In this document: in pieces, positions 38,120-47,648 of the stretch
Numbering within the stretch: position 1 is the first letter of the stretch
Layout: every line of letters begins with the position of its first letter
From: Legionella cherrii
GTDB lineage: Bacteria; Pseudomonadota; Gammaproteobacteria; Legionellales; Legionellaceae
Direction: 5' to 3'
Length of the DNA stretch: 64,000 bases
Assembly: GCF_900635815.1 (NCBI RefSeq)
Contig: NZ_LR134173.1
Location: 2,016,001-2,080,000, forward strand
Made by a program: the position numbers and the translations under genes
Notes under the pieces: model-generated
What the model saw: the letters and a program-made list of their open reading frames with translations, nothing else
What the model was told of the DNA's origin: nothing
Databases searched by the model: none

Positions 38120-38439
38120 TCATGGCTTACCATCCCAAGAGTATATTTTTAAATCAACTCGACCATTTACAATGATAATGTCTTCCTTTTCCAATAGGTC
38201 TTGCTGCAGAAAATACAGGGGGTATCAGCAGAAAATGACAGTTTTCCTCCGGATTTCAGCACGCGTTGCCAGGGAAGGTTATGACTCTGAGTACAGGAAT
38301 GAAGAAGCCATCCAACACCACGTGCTCCTCGTGGGTGACCTGCTAGTCTGGCAATATCTCCATAAGTCACAACTTTACCTCGGGGTATTGACCTAATTAA
38401 TCTAAGCACTTCCTTAGAAAACTCAGTTTGTGTGTTCAT
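38120..38439 (-). pseudogene. Alkyltransferase-like protein (ATL/MGMT family), frameshifted at a G/C run
   Basis: The start (ATG 38439) gives a normal ATL: SIPRGKVVTYGDIARLAGHPRGARGVGWLLH, with Trp (LPWQRV) where O6-methylguanine methyltransferases have the active Cys, as in ATL proteins that bind but do not repair alkylated DNA. After GGKLSFSADTP the frame ends early at 38167. In the next frame the expected end continues: QQDLLEKED...VNGRVDLKIY, up to a stop at 38120. One base lost from the run of five G at 38218-38222 (six expected) explains this. It is either a frameshift mutation, slippage-controlled, or a sequence error. Confidence 0.8.
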
Positions 38440-38548
38440 TCCGCAAAAAGTCAGTTCGGCTGTTTTTCTATTATAGGACTTTTACTTCATGTCTCAATTT
38501 TCTTAAAATAACTACTAGAATTGATTCGTAGTGAAATTGTACTTTTTT

Positions 38549-39268
38549 ATGCAAAACTCTCAAACCTTTATCTTAATTCACGGTGCCTGGCATGCCTCTT
38601 GGTGCTGGAAACGTATTGCAGAAGAGCTTTCCCTGAAAGGGCATAAAGTGTTTACACCTGATTTGCCTGGGCATGGTAGTTTAAAAAATCAAATAAGCAG
38701 TTCAATAGGTCTTGCTGATTATGTGAATAGTGTTGTTCAATTAATTCAACATCAACAAGAGCAGGTTATACTTGTTGGTCATAGTATGGCGGGTTTAGTT
38801 ATTTCAGAGGTTGCCGAAGTAATTCCAAACGCTATTCGTGAACTCATTTTTGTCGCCGGCTATGTTCCACAAGACCAGAAATCACTGTTTTCAATAGCGC
38901 AAGAATCCGAATCAAATAACCTTACTCCTTTTTTAATTATTGATGAAACATTACAAGAAATTCGCCTTCAGTTTTCACCCGCTTTAATCAATGTTTTTTT
39001 TAACTATTGTAGTAAAGAGGACGCGCAAGAAGCACTATCCAAATTACAGGCACAACCCTTACGGCCATTTTCTGAACCAGTTCATATCGGCGAACAGTTT
39101 ACTCGTATTTCTAAGCGCTGTTTGGTTTGCCGATATGATCAAGCGCTACACTTAAGTGATCAATTACGTATGAGTAGAGAAGTAACCGATAATATTGTAT
39201 ATTTAGACGCCGATCATGCCGCCTATTATTCAGGTGTGAGGCAGATTGTTGATGAATTATTAAAATAA
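38549..39268 (+). CDS. Alpha/beta-hydrolase (MES/salicylate-esterase-like)
   Basis: 239 residues from ATG 38549 (a GTG at 38531 is possible). It opens with FILIHGAWHASWCWKRIAEEL and PDLPGHG (oxyanion region), has the nucleophile elbow GHSMAG near residue 80, and ends with DADHAAYYSGVRQI, giving the catalytic His. This subgroup includes plant methylesterases and bacterial homologues that split small esters. The next gene starts 13 bases later, so the two form an operon with a methyltransferase; a carboxyl methyl-ester made and removed would be one simple link, but this is inference. Confidence 0.87.
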   Translation: MQNSQTFILIHGAWHASWCWKRIAEELSLKGHKVFTPDLPGHGSLKNQISSSIGLADYVNSVVQLIQHQQEQVILVGHSMAGLVISEVAEVIPNAIRELIFVAGYVPQDQKSLFSIAQESESNNLTPFLIIDETLQEIRLQFSPALINVFFNYCSKEDAQEALSKLQAQPLRPFSEPVHIGEQFTRISKRCLVCRYDQALHLSDQLRMSREVTDNIVYLDADHAAYYSGVRQIVDELLK

Positions 39269-39281
39269 GAGAGTTGCTTTT

Positions 39282-40184
39282 ATGCAGGAAAAAATTTTAA
39301 AAGAGCACAATGTTGCTACGACCTCATTATTAGCGAATTACTGGAAGAATCAGGCTAAATCTAAAGATAACTGGCCAGAATTAACACAAAAACAAGGCGC
39401 TAGAGAAAAAGACTTATTCAAAGATCCTCTGATGCAGAGTTTCGTTAATGAACAAGTTAAAGAAGAAGCAGAGCAAAGACTCGATAAAAGAATGTGGTTG
39501 CCCCTAGCCACCAGAACCCGTTTTTTTAGGCAAACCGTAGCAGATGCTGTGAAAAACAAAGAAGTAAAACAGGTTATTATTTTAGGTAGTGGCTTTGATA
39601 CCTTACCTGTGCGCAAAATAAAATACACGCAACAATTTGGTGTTCGTTTTTTTGAAGTTGATCAGCCGCAAATTTTAAAATGCAAGGAACAGATTTATGC
39701 TGAACAATATGTTAACAAAAATGCCACTTATATTGGTTTAGATTATGTTAAAGGTGATTTAATTGCAGAATTAGCAAAAAATGATATCGATTTCACCAAA
39801 CCTACTTTAATTTTATGGGAAGGTAATACCTTCTATCTCGAAAAAGAAGAAGTTATTAGAATTTTACGTGAGTTATCCAGTAAGTTTAGTCACCTGGTAA
39901 TTACCTTCGATTACATGCATGCTTTGATGCAAACAGGAGCACAGCAATTAGACTCATCCGCTAAAGAAAAGTGTTTAGAAAAAACATTAGATGAGTTTGC
40001 CAGTAAAAAATCTCCCTTTAAAACATTTTTTGAACCAAGTGAAATTGTTTCTCTCTGCAGCGAGTTAGGAATACAATGTGTTGATCATAAAACGGCCGCA
40101 GAGTTAGCCAAAGAATACCAAGTGGATCAAGAGCCGTACTATACAGCTGAAACTTATTCTATGGTAACGTTTGAGCATAAGTAA
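39282..40184 (+). CDS. LCMT-family SAM-dependent methyltransferase
   Basis: 300 residues, ATG 39282 after AGAG. It shows the leucine carboxyl methyltransferase-like pattern: RTRFFRQTV, IILGSGFDTLPVRK (SAM-binding), FFEVDQPQILKCK and LILWEGNTFYLEKEEVI. Family members in eukaryotes methylate the C-terminal Leu of PP2A, and the many bacterial ones make small-molecule or unknown products. It is the second gene of an operon with an esterase and is followed by a strong terminator at 40208. No evidence that it is a Dot/Icm substrate. Confidence 0.87.
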   Translation: MQEKILKEHNVATTSLLANYWKNQAKSKDNWPELTQKQGAREKDLFKDPLMQSFVNEQVKEEAEQRLDKRMWLPLATRTRFFRQTVADAVKNKEVKQVIILGSGFDTLPVRKIKYTQQFGVRFFEVDQPQILKCKEQIYAEQYVNKNATYIGLDYVKGDLIAELAKNDIDFTKPTLILWEGNTFYLEKEEVIRILRELSSKFSHLVITFDYMHALMQTGAQQLDSSAKEKCLEKTLDEFASKKSPFKTFFEPSEIVSLCSELGIQCVDHKTAAELAKEYQVDQEPYYTAETYSMVTFEHK

Positions 40185-40207
40185 CCTGTTCAACAAAACT
40201 ACATATT

Positions 40208-40234
40208 AGGGATGAACGTCATCCCTGATTTTTT
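40208..40234 (+). terminator. Rho-independent terminator
   Basis: AGGGATGA, loop ACG, TCATCCCT, then GATTTTTT. It closes the hydrolase-methyltransferase operon. Confidence 0.88.
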
Positions 40235-40346
40235 CTACATTCTCATTTGATGGTTATGTCCTGGGCTATTTTTATTCATTGCTTTTTTCCTTTACCTCAA
40301 AGACAATGCGTTCCTAAACTTTAATATCAAACACTGGAGGTGGGTT

Positions 40347-41216
40347 GTGAAAGAAGTAATTCTTAAACAGTTACAGGAAATTCAGGAATTAAAGAATAAA
40401 GTAGCTCAAAGAGTATGGTCCAAAGCTCTTCCTATCAGAGAAATTGATGAAGATAAATTTGATGGAAAAGGGGAGGCGCTTACACAGAGTGCCATTAAAC
40501 AGCGCACGGAACTTCTGGCAGCGCGAATTATTAAAGAATATCCTGATGCTGATCCGGTCCTTATCAGTTTGATGGATGGAGCAGTTCCTTTTGCCGGTCT
40601 TTTACAAAACGAATTAAACAATAGCGGCTATAAATATTCATATACAACCATGCAAGCAAGTAGCTATGAGAATAAAATGGCTCCTGGGGAGTTAAAAATC
40701 GGCTCTAAGCCAAAAATTCCATTAGGTGGAAGAACTGTCTTTGTAGTAGATGATGTATGTGACACGGGAAATACCTATTTAAAAATTAGAGGGCTTTTAG
40801 AAAGCCTTGGTGCAAAAAAAGTTTCTTTAATCGTTCTTGTTGATAAAGTACAAAAAAGAGTGAATGGATACAGACCTGAATATGTGGGATTTGAAGTGCC
40901 TGCTAATGCATTTATTGTTGGAATGGGTTTGGATTATTACGGTGAACTGCGTAATGCACCTGAAATTCGAGGAGTAGATCCTTCTTCTTTGCCTACCCCA
41001 GAAGAACAGGAATTATTGGATTCAGAAGCGTCACTGAATGAACAATTGATGAAACTCATTGCCTTGGAAAAAACAACCAAACCGGGTAGCAGTACTATGA
41101 CGGTGTTTGGCGGCAGTCTTGATAAATTAAGTAAATCAGATTCTAACATTCTGCCAGAACATCTTTCCACTGATTCACCACAACACCAGCAAAATAGTAC
41201 TTCTCAGTTTATCTAA
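40347..41216 (+). CDS. Hypoxanthine phosphoribosyltransferase-like protein with C-terminal tail
   Basis: 289 residues, GTG start at 40347 with GGAGGTGGG upstream. The core (about 45-215) is a purine PRTase: LISLMDGAVPFAG, the PRPP loop VFVVDDVCDTGNT (about 132-144) and GFEVPANAFIVGMGLDYYGELRN near 180-203, as in HPRT. It would join hypoxanthine or guanine to PRPP. Normal HPRT has about 180 residues; here about 40 N-terminal and 75 C-terminal residues are added, the tail being Ser/Gln/Glu-rich and disordered. The extra tail could carry a secretion or localisation signal; this is speculative. Confidence 0.82.
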   Translation: MKEVILKQLQEIQELKNKVAQRVWSKALPIREIDEDKFDGKGEALTQSAIKQRTELLAARIIKEYPDADPVLISLMDGAVPFAGLLQNELNNSGYKYSYTTMQASSYENKMAPGELKIGSKPKIPLGGRTVFVVDDVCDTGNTYLKIRGLLESLGAKKVSLIVLVDKVQKRVNGYRPEYVGFEVPANAFIVGMGLDYYGELRNAPEIRGVDPSSLPTPEEQELLDSEASLNEQLMKLIALEKTTKPGSSTMTVFGGSLDKLSKSDSNILPEHLSTDSPQHQQNSTSQFI

Positions 41217-41540
41217 AAATAGAACTGGGTAGTCAGCCCGTATCGTTATGCACCTCATCGTCCCGCTCCGCGACTTGTTTGCGGAGGGAGGAATTGGATG
41301 AAAGAGTATAAAATGAGTTGGCAAGCAGCCCTGATTAAGTACCATTTAAGGATGAATTGATTCCCCCATTTTACTATGTGGAACATTTCAATACGAAAAC
41401 CTTCAATTAGTTTATGTTCAATAAGTACTACCTCTCAGTAGCTCACATCCACCCATAAATAACAAAAGATTTCGGCATTTTTGCATAAGCATCTTGTTGG
41501 TCTATATTTAAATAAATTGATCAAATATTGGTGAGTCGAC
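41217..41540. other. Intergenic, leader of the PP2C-like gene
   Basis: 324 bases. There is an imperfect hairpin near 41268-41300 (CTCCGC / GCGGAG) and an AT-rich stretch (TATATTTAAA, about 41502-41511) that may be a promoter. No gene is visible. Confidence 0.45.
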
Positions 41541-43853
41541 GTGTCGCAGATTAAAATTGATGGTTATAATTTTGCAACAGACGGTGATACAAAAAAACGA
41601 AATGGTCCTATCGGTTTTGCAAAAATCCAAGGGGCATGGGGCGTGCCTCCAAATATGACACTTCAGAAAAGTCAAGAGGATGATGTATCTGGGGAGAGGA
41701 TGCCTGGATTTAATCTCTTATCTGAGCCCGAGCAAGATTTTGCGTTAAAAGAAACGACCAGAATAATGCAAGAAAAGCATGGAAATAAACAAGCAGTTGG
41801 TGCAACCCTAGCCTCACTGATCGCATGGAAGAATCCGCAGACAAATCAACTGCATGGGGTGACCTGTAATGTTGGCGATAGTCTTGCCATTTTTGTCATT
41901 ATTGGTGCTGATGGGAAAGTACGTTTTGAAAAGCAGCTTAATAATTTACATGAAAATCAGGATAGATCAAAAATAGCAATAGGAGTTAAACGCTCCATAG
42001 GCGATAGAGACTCAGAAAAGGATGGACTAAGGCATGATCCCGATATCACCCATGATGTAATTCCTTTACAAGCAGGTGATAAGGTTTTTGCAATTGCAGC
42101 AACTGATGGGATTTCCACCAAGAATTTACATTTTGGAACTCCAGCCTTAACAACGACTGATATTGCGCAGACTTTAAGTAAATTTATCGCAGAGAATCCT
42201 AATTGTGGTCCAGATGATATTGCAGAAGCTTTAATATCTAGAGCCTTTGCAGGAGGAAAGGGGTCGGTGGATAATACTGCTGTGATTGTCGCTGAAGTGG
42301 GTATAGAGCCTATTTCTATCTTGGCTACTGATGGACATAAAGATGCACTTGAAGCAGACGAGCTTGGAGAAAAAGGGGATGACGTTTCCAAAGCACTTGC
42401 AGAAAATTTTCATGCTCAATTACAAACTCAAATGAAATTAGTTAAGCCTCAAGATTATGTTGATGCCTTAAGAGAGGGAAATTATGAAGTGGCAGCAAAT
42501 CTAGGGCGGTTATTAAATGATAGGTATATACCATTAAATGGTGGAGTGGAGTTAGGTGCTGACGAGGTCACTCCTTTAATGGCGGGTTTATTCGCAGAAA
42601 CAGACCTCACTATTGATGACATAGTAAGGCTTAGGCTGGGAGTCTCAGCTTTATCTTTTGATCAAGAGGCTCAGTACTATATGACGCAAATGGTGTCTGG
42701 CGCATCAACCCTATTAAGCAATGAGGCATCTTTAATGAAACAAGATGCCAATAAAGATATCCCTCCAGCTGACATTCGCCAAATGGTAGCAGGTAAAATT
42801 AAAGAGGCACTTGCAGGGCCATATGTAAAAAATGCGACTCAGGACGTAGTCGCAGCTATAACTAGTATGGAAAAGAATCAAGAAATGGAGGAGTTGGTTA
42901 AAAAGAAAAGGTCTCATCAACAAGTATTTACTTATGCTCTTGAGCATCTAATCAAAGAAAATGTTCCACAAATACGTGCAGCAGGAAATATACTTAATAA
43001 TTACCACGAAAAAGTAGTTGAAAATATTCAACATACTGAGTCCGAATCAATGAAGAAGGTAAATTTATTAGAAGAGGAGATAAAGAAGCTAAGAGAGGAT
43101 TTAAAAGAACTGAATAATGAAATTGGAACTCCTTCAGACAAAGATCTTTTGGCTCAAAAAAAAGAGATAGAAAATACGATCAAAACAAACATTCAGAGCA
43201 AATTAGAGATACTCACATCAATTAGGGAAGCCAATGCCCATAAGAATATGGTAGTTGAGCAGATTATGCATTTGTGTAATAAACCCGAGGAGTTTAAGGA
43301 TAAAAATATTCTGGATAATTATATTCAGGACTTTTTTAGACAAAGTAGCAAGGAGCGCAAAGTTTCAGTACAAGAGGTTTTATCAGGATTACCTGTTCAC
43401 GAGTCTTTACAGCAGGTACAGCAAAAAATCGAATTTTATTTACACTTTTTAGACGAAAATCCCGTCGACGAACCTGAAAAAAATCCAAGGTTACTAAAAG
43501 CCTATGAAGCCCGGAAAAATGCGGCAGAAAATATGCTTCTCATTATTAAAACTGCTGGCTTAAGAGAACCGGAAGCGACACTCTTTCATTTAAAAACTCA
43601 TACTAAGACTATTGAAGCGAATCGTCCTGGCTTAAGAGAGTTAGGATTTATTGGCTGGCTGAAAAATTTCTTTGAAAAATACAAATCAAAGATGACAAAA
43701 GAAACTGATGCGACTTTAGAGTTAACTAAAACAGAATTAAAAAAACTTGGATTTTCAGATAGTTTTAGGAATGTTAAAGAAAGACTTGAGCAAGTTAAGG
43801 AGTTACATAAGCCCACAGAAGAGGCTCGTTCTGGTCCTGACCCTAATTTGTAA
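41541..43853 (+). CDS. PP2C-like phosphatase domain with long coiled-coil region, effector candidate
   Basis: 770 residues from GTG 41541 with GGTGAG upstream. Residues 30-255 follow the PP2C order: QEDD (45-48, as in NED), GATLASLIA, CNVGDSLAIF (109-118, VGDSRA motif), AATDGIS (186-192, SDG motif) and GSVDNTAVIV (241-250, DN motif). The DGHGG metal motif expected after the NED motif is not visible, so one metal site may be altered. Residues 430-770 are mainly coiled coil. No signal peptide. It would oppose Ser/Thr kinases; two kinase genes lie 5 kb upstream. Likely a Dot/Icm substrate by style. Confidence 0.75.
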   Translation: MSQIKIDGYNFATDGDTKKRNGPIGFAKIQGAWGVPPNMTLQKSQEDDVSGERMPGFNLLSEPEQDFALKETTRIMQEKHGNKQAVGATLASLIAWKNPQTNQLHGVTCNVGDSLAIFVIIGADGKVRFEKQLNNLHENQDRSKIAIGVKRSIGDRDSEKDGLRHDPDITHDVIPLQAGDKVFAIAATDGISTKNLHFGTPALTTTDIAQTLSKFIAENPNCGPDDIAEALISRAFAGGKGSVDNTAVIVAEVGIEPISILATDGHKDALEADELGEKGDDVSKALAENFHAQLQTQMKLVKPQDYVDALREGNYEVAANLGRLLNDRYIPLNGGVELGADEVTPLMAGLFAETDLTIDDIVRLRLGVSALSFDQEAQYYMTQMVSGASTLLSNEASLMKQDANKDIPPADIRQMVAGKIKEALAGPYVKNATQDVVAAITSMEKNQEMEELVKKKRSHQQVFTYALEHLIKENVPQIRAAGNILNNYHEKVVENIQHTESESMKKVNLLEEEIKKLREDLKELNNEIGTPSDKDLLAQKKEIENTIKTNIQSKLEILTSIREANAHKNMVVEQIMHLCNKPEEFKDKNILDNYIQDFFRQSSKERKVSVQEVLSGLPVHESLQQVQQKIEFYLHFLDENPVDEPEKNPRLLKAYEARKNAAENMLLIIKTAGLREPEATLFHLKTHTKTIEANRPGLRELGFIGWLKNFFEKYKSKMTKETDATLELTKTELKKLGFSDSFRNVKERLEQVKELHKPTEEARSGPDPNL

Positions 43854-44190
43854 AGAAAAACTTTTTTGATAAAAATAGAGTATTGAGTCTGGTTGCAAAT
43901 GGAATTACCGCAATCACCTCCGTATGGACTGCTACAGCAACCTTTCAAAACGGAATAGTTAAGCGATGCAATATATACTCCCAATATTGGTTTTAAGGCG
44001 AGCGGCATTATTATCCGACCAACCCAAGCAATGCTTACCACAAATGGACAGAGGTTTAAGTGTCCTGTGCGTACAGCGTTGTTTTAATAAGGGATTATGA
44101 GCTCATTAAGGCTCATTGTTATCGCGATAAGACTTGAATTAGTTGTTCTGGATAATTTTATTGGTACCCATTGCAACAAAAGATAAAGGA
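43854..44190. other. Intergenic, nothing recognised
   Basis: 337 bases between convergent genes. No gene, clear hairpin terminator or repeat was found. Confidence 0.5.
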
Positions 44191-45234
44191 TTAAGGACCT
44201 TTATTAGTTTTCATACTGTGTAATTCTTCTTTTAGGCTCGTTTGTTGCTCAAATCGTCGTAGTTCTTTCAGCTCATAGTCATTATACATACGAAATCCAA
44301 TAAAGGGTGCGCGTAGCAGTCGTAGTATCACATTCATGATATGCTGAGGAGGATTTACTTTTAATAAATTTTCATTCACTTTTTCCACAAAATAACCTAC
44401 TGCCAACTGATATGCGTTAAACAGAGCTTTTTTCTTACTTATTTCAGAAACCTGGCTTAGCTGCTTTGGAATGTCTTTTGCTTTTTCTAATCGAACTATT
44501 AAATTTTGTACCACAACATATGCGTCTAGTAGTTGCGGGGGAAGTTTGGCAAGAGGTTTGTGCTTTTTAAGATACTCCTCCTTATGTTGCATTAATTCGC
44601 TTAAACCCGTTTTAGCCAGTTGATAAAAATTCTCAATTTTCAGTAGAATATCGTTTAAAGTAAGCATTGTTTCAGGTTCTGCCTGCTCACCACGTAACTT
44701 CTTTTGTAGAGCAAACATGAGCGCACGCAATTCTTTAATGCCCTCTTCGCCTTGGGTTGCACTCGTGCCAATAGTGTCGTGTGTAATTCCATAAAAAAGC
44801 TTAAATCTTTGAATTTCTTCATCTGATACTCTCCATGGTAAGTTTTTATCCAGTTGAGTTAAGGCAATCACGATGGGGGCTTTCGTATCTACTTTGCGGA
44901 TCTCGCGAGCATAGTACCAAGCCTCTTTAAATGAATCCCTCTCTGATGGATCAATGCATATGATGTTGGTGTCTGAATTTTTTACTGTATTAGGTATCAT
45001 TCCTTGTATAAATCCACTAAATTTATGTCTTAGAGATCCAGGAAGCGTGCAAACTTCATAATCAAATGTATTATTAAATCTTGATAACTCCATGCCCATC
45101 GAAGGGAAAAAAACTGGAAGATATTTTTTACCTTTTAATGCAGTGCAGAGTTGTGTTTTACCAGAACCTGAGCCTCCCATAAGGGCAATTTTAATCGGTC
45201 GATTATTATTTTTCTCAATACTAAGTCGGGTCAT
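44191..45234 (-). CDS. Ras-like small GTPase domain protein with helical tail, effector candidate
   Basis: 347 residues, ATG 45234. The P-loop is GGSGSGKT (20-27); the G4 motif is TQLDK (near 136) and G5 is TSATQGEEGIKEL (SAxxxxGI form), as in Ras/Rab proteins. The switch II motif DTAGQ is replaced by CTLPGSLRH, so the usual catalytic Gln and the Asp of DxxG are absent, and the protein may bind GTP without normal hydrolysis. Residues 190-347 form a helical region without a CaaX box. It has no bacterial GTPase homologue that I recognise. Its likely role is host vesicle traffic interference, by inference. Confidence 0.75.
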   Translation of the reverse strand: MTRLSIEKNNNRPIKIALMGGSGSGKTQLCTALKGKKYLPVFFPSMGMELSRFNNTFDYEVCTLPGSLRHKFSGFIQGMIPNTVKNSDTNIICIDPSERDSFKEAWYYAREIRKVDTKAPIVIALTQLDKNLPWRVSDEEIQRFKLFYGITHDTIGTSATQGEEGIKELRALMFALQKKLRGEQAEPETMLTLNDILLKIENFYQLAKTGLSELMQHKEEYLKKHKPLAKLPPQLLDAYVVVQNLIVRLEKAKDIPKQLSQVSEISKKKALFNAYQLAVGYFVEKVNENLLKVNPPQHIMNVILRLLRAPFIGFRMYNDYELKELRRFEQQTSLKEELHSMKTNKGP

Positions 45235-45562
45235 AGCAAGTAAATTAGTCGTTTATGATTTAATTAAACATAATAATTTGATTAAAAAAAAATCACAATG
45301 ATTTTTATAGATCAATCCAAGCTGAGATAAATGAACCAACAACATTCAATCATGCGATAATTAAGGGAAGCCTGAGACCCTTATATGGTCTAGTAATAAA
45401 CCGAAGAAGTGGCTGAAATTACAATGATGTTGACGTGTAAAGTACTCTGTAGCGCTTGGCTCTTAATTGGATATTTTTTATACAATTCAATATCTTTTGA
45501 TAAGTTATCTTTTATCTTATCTTATGGTACGATTACCATTTTTTTACAGCCTGAGAAAAATA
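45235..45562. other. Intergenic, divergent promoter region
   Basis: 328 AT-rich bases between two divergent effector-like genes. A TATTAT on the minus strand near 45270 could be a -10 for the GTPase gene. A frame that runs through the region from TTG 45467 is considered spurious. Confidence 0.4.
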
Positions 45563-46450
45563 ATGCCATCGAGCCAATTGTCTTCATTATGTGAACTGAT
45601 TGAAAATCAAAAGACTGATCATTTCGCTAAATTTTACATGTATGTGAGTTTACTGAATACTCTGACAGTAAAAAATAAAACTTTTGTAGCCGGTTTACCA
45701 CAATATACTGGATTTTTTGGTACTACTACTGATTTGGATATTGGAGGGCCTTTACCTATCCAATTTACCAAACAGCTAACCTTTTATGCCCGAGAGTTTA
45801 ATAATACCCAACCGCATTGGTCGAAAACACTTCAAAATGTGGTAATGACCTATGTTCGGAAAGGGAAGATTTCCGATCTAGCCCATATTATTGATATGAT
45901 GTTATACCATCTTGCTGCGATACAAGGAAGACAAAGTTCTAATCACGGCATTTACAGTGGCATTTCCTTTGCTGACAAGAAGGAAGATTTAACTCAATTT
46001 ATTGAAAAGATTTCGGCATTTAATCATCAATTATTATCTACTGCTGATAGTGGTTTTAATACGGCATTGTCTGCATTCGCTGTGGTCACAGGATTCGTAT
46101 TGGTTTTAGCTTCTATTGCGTCTGTTGTCCCTTTGATTATTGGGTTACCTCTCTTATTAGGTGGTGGATATGCTCTCTATCATTATTCAACTAAAGCGAT
46201 AGGCCAGATCGACGAACTAGGAAATCAAATAAAGCTGATACAAGACTCGGTGAAAGCGATAGCAAGAGAAAATTCGCTTTTTGAAGGTAGTGATTATAAC
46301 CAGATGGTTTTTTTGGCGACAGCGGTTAAACCTTTACCTTATGCACTGGCAGCCGCAGGGGAGCAAATAGTGATAGATGAGTCTCAACAGAAACAAGTAA
46401 CCAAATATCGTCATGAGCTGGATTTAGAGTTTGCTCGTCTTCGCATTTAA
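45563..46450 (+). CDS. Hypothetical protein with a C-terminal membrane hairpin, effector candidate
   Basis: 295 residues from ATG 45563; the longer frame starting at TTG 45467 would add a spurious hydrophobic peptide. Residues 1-165 are soluble and unassigned. Two adjacent membrane segments (about 178-200 and 203-222: SAFAVVTGFVLVLASIASVV, LIIGLPLLLGGGYALY) form a hairpin, followed by a helical tail ending in LDLEFARLRI. Many Legionella effectors insert into host membranes with such hairpins. No signal peptide or enzymatic motif is present. Function unknown. Confidence 0.7.
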   Translation: MPSSQLSSLCELIENQKTDHFAKFYMYVSLLNTLTVKNKTFVAGLPQYTGFFGTTTDLDIGGPLPIQFTKQLTFYAREFNNTQPHWSKTLQNVVMTYVRKGKISDLAHIIDMMLYHLAAIQGRQSSNHGIYSGISFADKKEDLTQFIEKISAFNHQLLSTADSGFNTALSAFAVVTGFVLVLASIASVVPLIIGLPLLLGGGYALYHYSTKAIGQIDELGNQIKLIQDSVKAIARENSLFEGSDYNQMVFLATAVKPLPYALAAAGEQIVIDESQQKQVTKYRHELDLEFARLRI

Positions 46451-46662
46451 CGTTTCTTGACTGTAGTTCTTGACTCATGGGCACGCAATTTGTTTATAAC
46501 TTGTTTTGTGTGCCCAAATGACCTCAGCTGGAAGCAACGAAATTAGCTTCTTCAGGTATTTGAGCTCATTGAGTACTTCTATATTGCCCTACTTACCTAT
46601 ATTTTGTTGTATGAATTAGGTATGATTACCTTGCCAATAAAAAATAAATACATGGGGCAATG

Positions 46663-46878
46663 ATGAAAAAATTAGTTCTTATTATGGCATTATTTTCATT
46701 CAACGCGTTTGCTGCAGATGAAGTAAATCCAAATTCTTATGCAAACAATAATTGTGAGCGCATCAAAGATCCTGCCGAGAGAAAGGATTGTTTTAATATC
46801 GAAAAGAAAAATGAAGCGGAACAAAACTTTAGAAATTTCGAAGAAAACAGCCCTGCGGCTTATGAACAAACGTTCTAA
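46663..46878 (+). CDS. Small exported protein with two cysteines
   Basis: 71 residues from ATG 46663 (46660 is also possible), after GGGGCA. Signal peptide MKKLVLIMALFSFNAFAAD. The mature peptide is about 52 residues, highly charged, with CERIKDPAERKDC that could form one disulfide. It is probably periplasmic or secreted. No family is recognised. Confidence 0.65.
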   Translation: MKKLVLIMALFSFNAFAADEVNPNSYANNNCERIKDPAERKDCFNIEKKNEAEQNFRNFEENSPAAYEQTF

Positions 46879-47157
46879 ATAGAATGAGGCAGTAGCCGAA
46901 GTCGATAAGTTAATTTACTAGGCAGTATTTCTAAAGTTTTCATTGTAAAAACTTTCAGAGATATTGCCTATTTTTTATAGATGAATCCTGATTACCTGAT
47001 ACATGCCAAGAATTCAAATTCCGAATTTTGCTCAAACAAATCAAGAGAAATATTTCTGAAAACCCCTAACAAACGTCCTATTTATAAACTATATATACAT
47101 ATAATGATCAATATATGTATGTATTGGTTATTATGTGTCAGAGTCTAGGAGTGAACT

Positions 47158-47472
47158 ATGAAACGAATAATAATCTCGTCAACTTTGCTCATGTCTTTAA
47201 GCTTGGTTGGTTGTAATACAATGAATAATGTAAGCCAATACAGCAATTCAACCGTAGGAGCCGGTGTAGGTTACACCGCGCACGTTGTAGGTACAGGGGT
47301 AGGTTATGTAGCTGATACCGGTGCATTTATAGGTAACGGGGTTGGAAGGGTAGTTGATACAGGGGTTGGCGTTGTAACCGGCCATCCAGCTAGTTACCAT
47401 AATAAGCATGTTGTTTATCATAATGGCCATCACTATGTACTGGAAAACGGTCGCTATGTTCTTGTTCGTTAA
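47158..47472 (+). CDS. Small lipoprotein with glycine/valine-rich repeats
   Basis: 104 residues, ATG 47158 after AGGAG. The lipobox is LVGC (Cys19). The mature part has repeated GVGYTAHVVGTG / GVGYVADTGAFIG / GVGRVVDTGVGVV units of roughly 15 residues, then a His/Tyr-rich end (VVYHNGHHYVLENGRYV). The repeats look amphipathic, as in membrane-associated bacterial lipoproteins. It is lipidated and probably anchored in the outer membrane. An AT-rich inverted repeat (ATATATACATATA / TATATGTATGTAT) lies about 50 bases upstream and may hold its promoter. A terminator follows. Confidence 0.75.
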   Translation: MKRIIISSTLLMSLSLVGCNTMNNVSQYSNSTVGAGVGYTAHVVGTGVGYVADTGAFIGNGVGRVVDTGVGVVTGHPASYHNKHVVYHNGHHYVLENGRYVLVR

Positions 47473-47480
47473 TCCAACAT

Positions 47481-47510
47481 GGCTCTTCTTTAATTCATTT
47501 AAGAAGAGCC
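47481..47510 (+). terminator. 10-bp stem-loop after the lipoprotein gene
   Basis: GGCTCTTCTT, ten bases, AAGAAGAGCC. It lies 9 bases after the stop. No strong T-run follows. Confidence 0.6.
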
Positions 47511-47648
47511 AATCAATATGACAATCCATTTGAGGATGATAAAATAGTCTTATTTCAGTTTTGATTATAAAAAGAGTACCATCTCTTGGGGGAGCTTTTT
47601 CTTTAAGGGGCAAAGCAGAAAACTCTAAAGTAAAGATGGAAGAAAAAT

